The notes beneath the pieces were generated by a model. It was not told the origin of the DNA and did not search any database. It saw only the letters and a program-made list of their open reading frames with translations. Below are positions 4,853-5,301 of a stretch of DNA of 5,301 nt, in pieces; position 1 is the stretch's first letter; the number at the start of each line of letters is the position of its first letter. Both the position numbers and the translations under genes were made by a program. The stretch is taken from contig SKLG01000553.1 of the NCBI GenBank assembly GCA_007123335.1, forward strand, positions 1-5,301, written 5' to 3'. Source of the DNA: Anaerolineae bacterium. GTDB lineage: Bacteria > Chloroflexota > Anaerolineae > UBA1429.

Positions 4853-5301
4853 CTATGAGCGGACGTGATAATCGCCTTGAATGAGCCACTTGTAGGTGGT
4901 CAGCGCCTCCAGCGCCATGGGGCCACGGGCGTGCATGCGCTGGGTGCTGATGGCCACCTCGGCGCCCAGCCCAAACTGGCCGCCGTCGGTAAAGCGGGTG
5001 CTAGCGTTGACGTACACGCAGGCCGAGTCGATCTCGTCCAAAAAGCGCGTGGCGTGGCTATAGGTCTCGGTGAGGATGCCGTCGGAATGATTGGTGCCAT
5101 AGCGCCCGATAAAGTCGATGGCCTCGTCCACGTTATCGACGACGCGCACCGACATTTGCAGGCTGAGGAACTCTTGACCGTAAGCGTCGGGGCCGGCGGG
5201 GGCGATCAGGTCTCGATCGATGCCCTCGGCGCCCTCGAGCGCGTCCATCGAGAGTTCATCGAGATAGATCCTGACGCCATCCTGTTGCAGGTCGCGCACC
5301 A
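4853..5301 (-). CDS. proA: Glutamate-5-semialdehyde dehydrogenase (gamma-glutamyl phosphate reductase), C-terminal part
   Basis: ProA reduces gamma-glutamyl phosphate with NADPH to glutamate-5-semialdehyde, the second step of proline synthesis from glutamate, in the cytoplasm. The window holds the last 149 or so residues of a protein normally about 415-420 aa; the catalytic cysteine lies beyond the right edge. Recognition rests on the block VDEAIDFIGRYGTNHSDGI, which matches the ProA signature except that the usual His before Ile is Phe, and on VYVNASTRFTDGGQFGLGAE, STQRMHARGPMALEALTTYKW and the terminal GDYHVRS. The stop is TAG at 4853-4855. The reading frame is open to the edge, and the GTG at 5297-5299 is an internal valine codon, not a start. 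A FAD oxidoreductase follows after 27 bp on the same strand. Confidence 0.95.
   Translation of the reverse strand, partial: VRDLQQDGVRIYLDELSMDALEGAEGIDRDLIAPAGPDAYGQEFLSLQMSVRVVDNVDEAIDFIGRYGTNHSDGILTETYSHATRFLDEIDSACVYVNASTRFTDGGQFGLGAEVAISTQRMHARGPMALEALTTYKWLIQGDYHVRS

Noticed and set aside
3320..4858. Long (512-codon) open frame on the plus strand opposite the FAD oxidoreductase
   Set aside because: It is an antisense shadow: the minus strand encodes a clear FAD_oxidored protein with motifs and a Shine-Dalgarno, whereas the plus frame has no recognisable domain and owes its length to GC-rich codon use.
5297..5299. Start codon for a short 148-aa gene at the right edge
   Set aside because: The codon is an internal GTG valine of proA; the frame stays open to the edge and the product matches only the C-terminal part of ProA.

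Overview
The window looks like ordinary chromosome from a moderately GC-rich bacterium. Four things point to Chloroflexota (Anaerolineae-like), with moderate confidence only. They are a type-II/CbpA-like DnaJ facing tandem Hsp20 genes, a bactofilin paired with an unusual membrane protein, a FAD_oxidored-family enzyme beside proA, and a possible HspR-type (HAIR) operator. No rRNA, tRNA, CRISPR array, insertion sequence or phage gene is visible.

Left part (1-1776) is a heat-shock locus. A DnaJ-family co-chaperone runs leftward off the window edge. Two tandem small heat-shock proteins (Hsp20, both 147 aa) run rightward. The ~258-bp divergent region between them carries two sigma70-type promoters: a perfect TTGACA-17-TATAAT for dnaJ, and TTGACA-17-TATACT with an extended -10 for hsp20. 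Between the two -35 boxes lies CTTGATA-N7-ACTCAAG, which fits the HspR operator (HAIR, CTTGAGT-N7-ACTCAAG) at 12 of 14 positions with the exact spacer. The hsp20 pair is followed by a perfect 44-bp palindrome that probably ends transcription from both sides.

Middle part (1777-3427) is a leftward two-gene operon. A bactofilin with its own promoter overlaps, by the 4-nt junction GTGA, a 317-aa protein. That protein has an N-terminal domain resembling the HAD phosphatase GmhB. It has lost the DxD nucleophile motif but kept the CxH...CxC zinc-site cysteines and histidine, and it ends in two transmembrane helices. This pseudo-phosphatase/membrane protein coupled to a cytoskeletal polymer is the least conventional object in the window.

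Right part (3428-5301) is a second leftward operon: the C-terminal third of proA (proline biosynthesis, cut by the window edge), then 27 bp, then a 465-aa FAD-dependent oxidoreductase of unknown substrate. The oxidoreductase carries a four-cysteine segment just before its C-terminal FAD motif. All genes from 1777 to 5301 read leftward, so the palindrome at 1669-1712 marks a convergent boundary.
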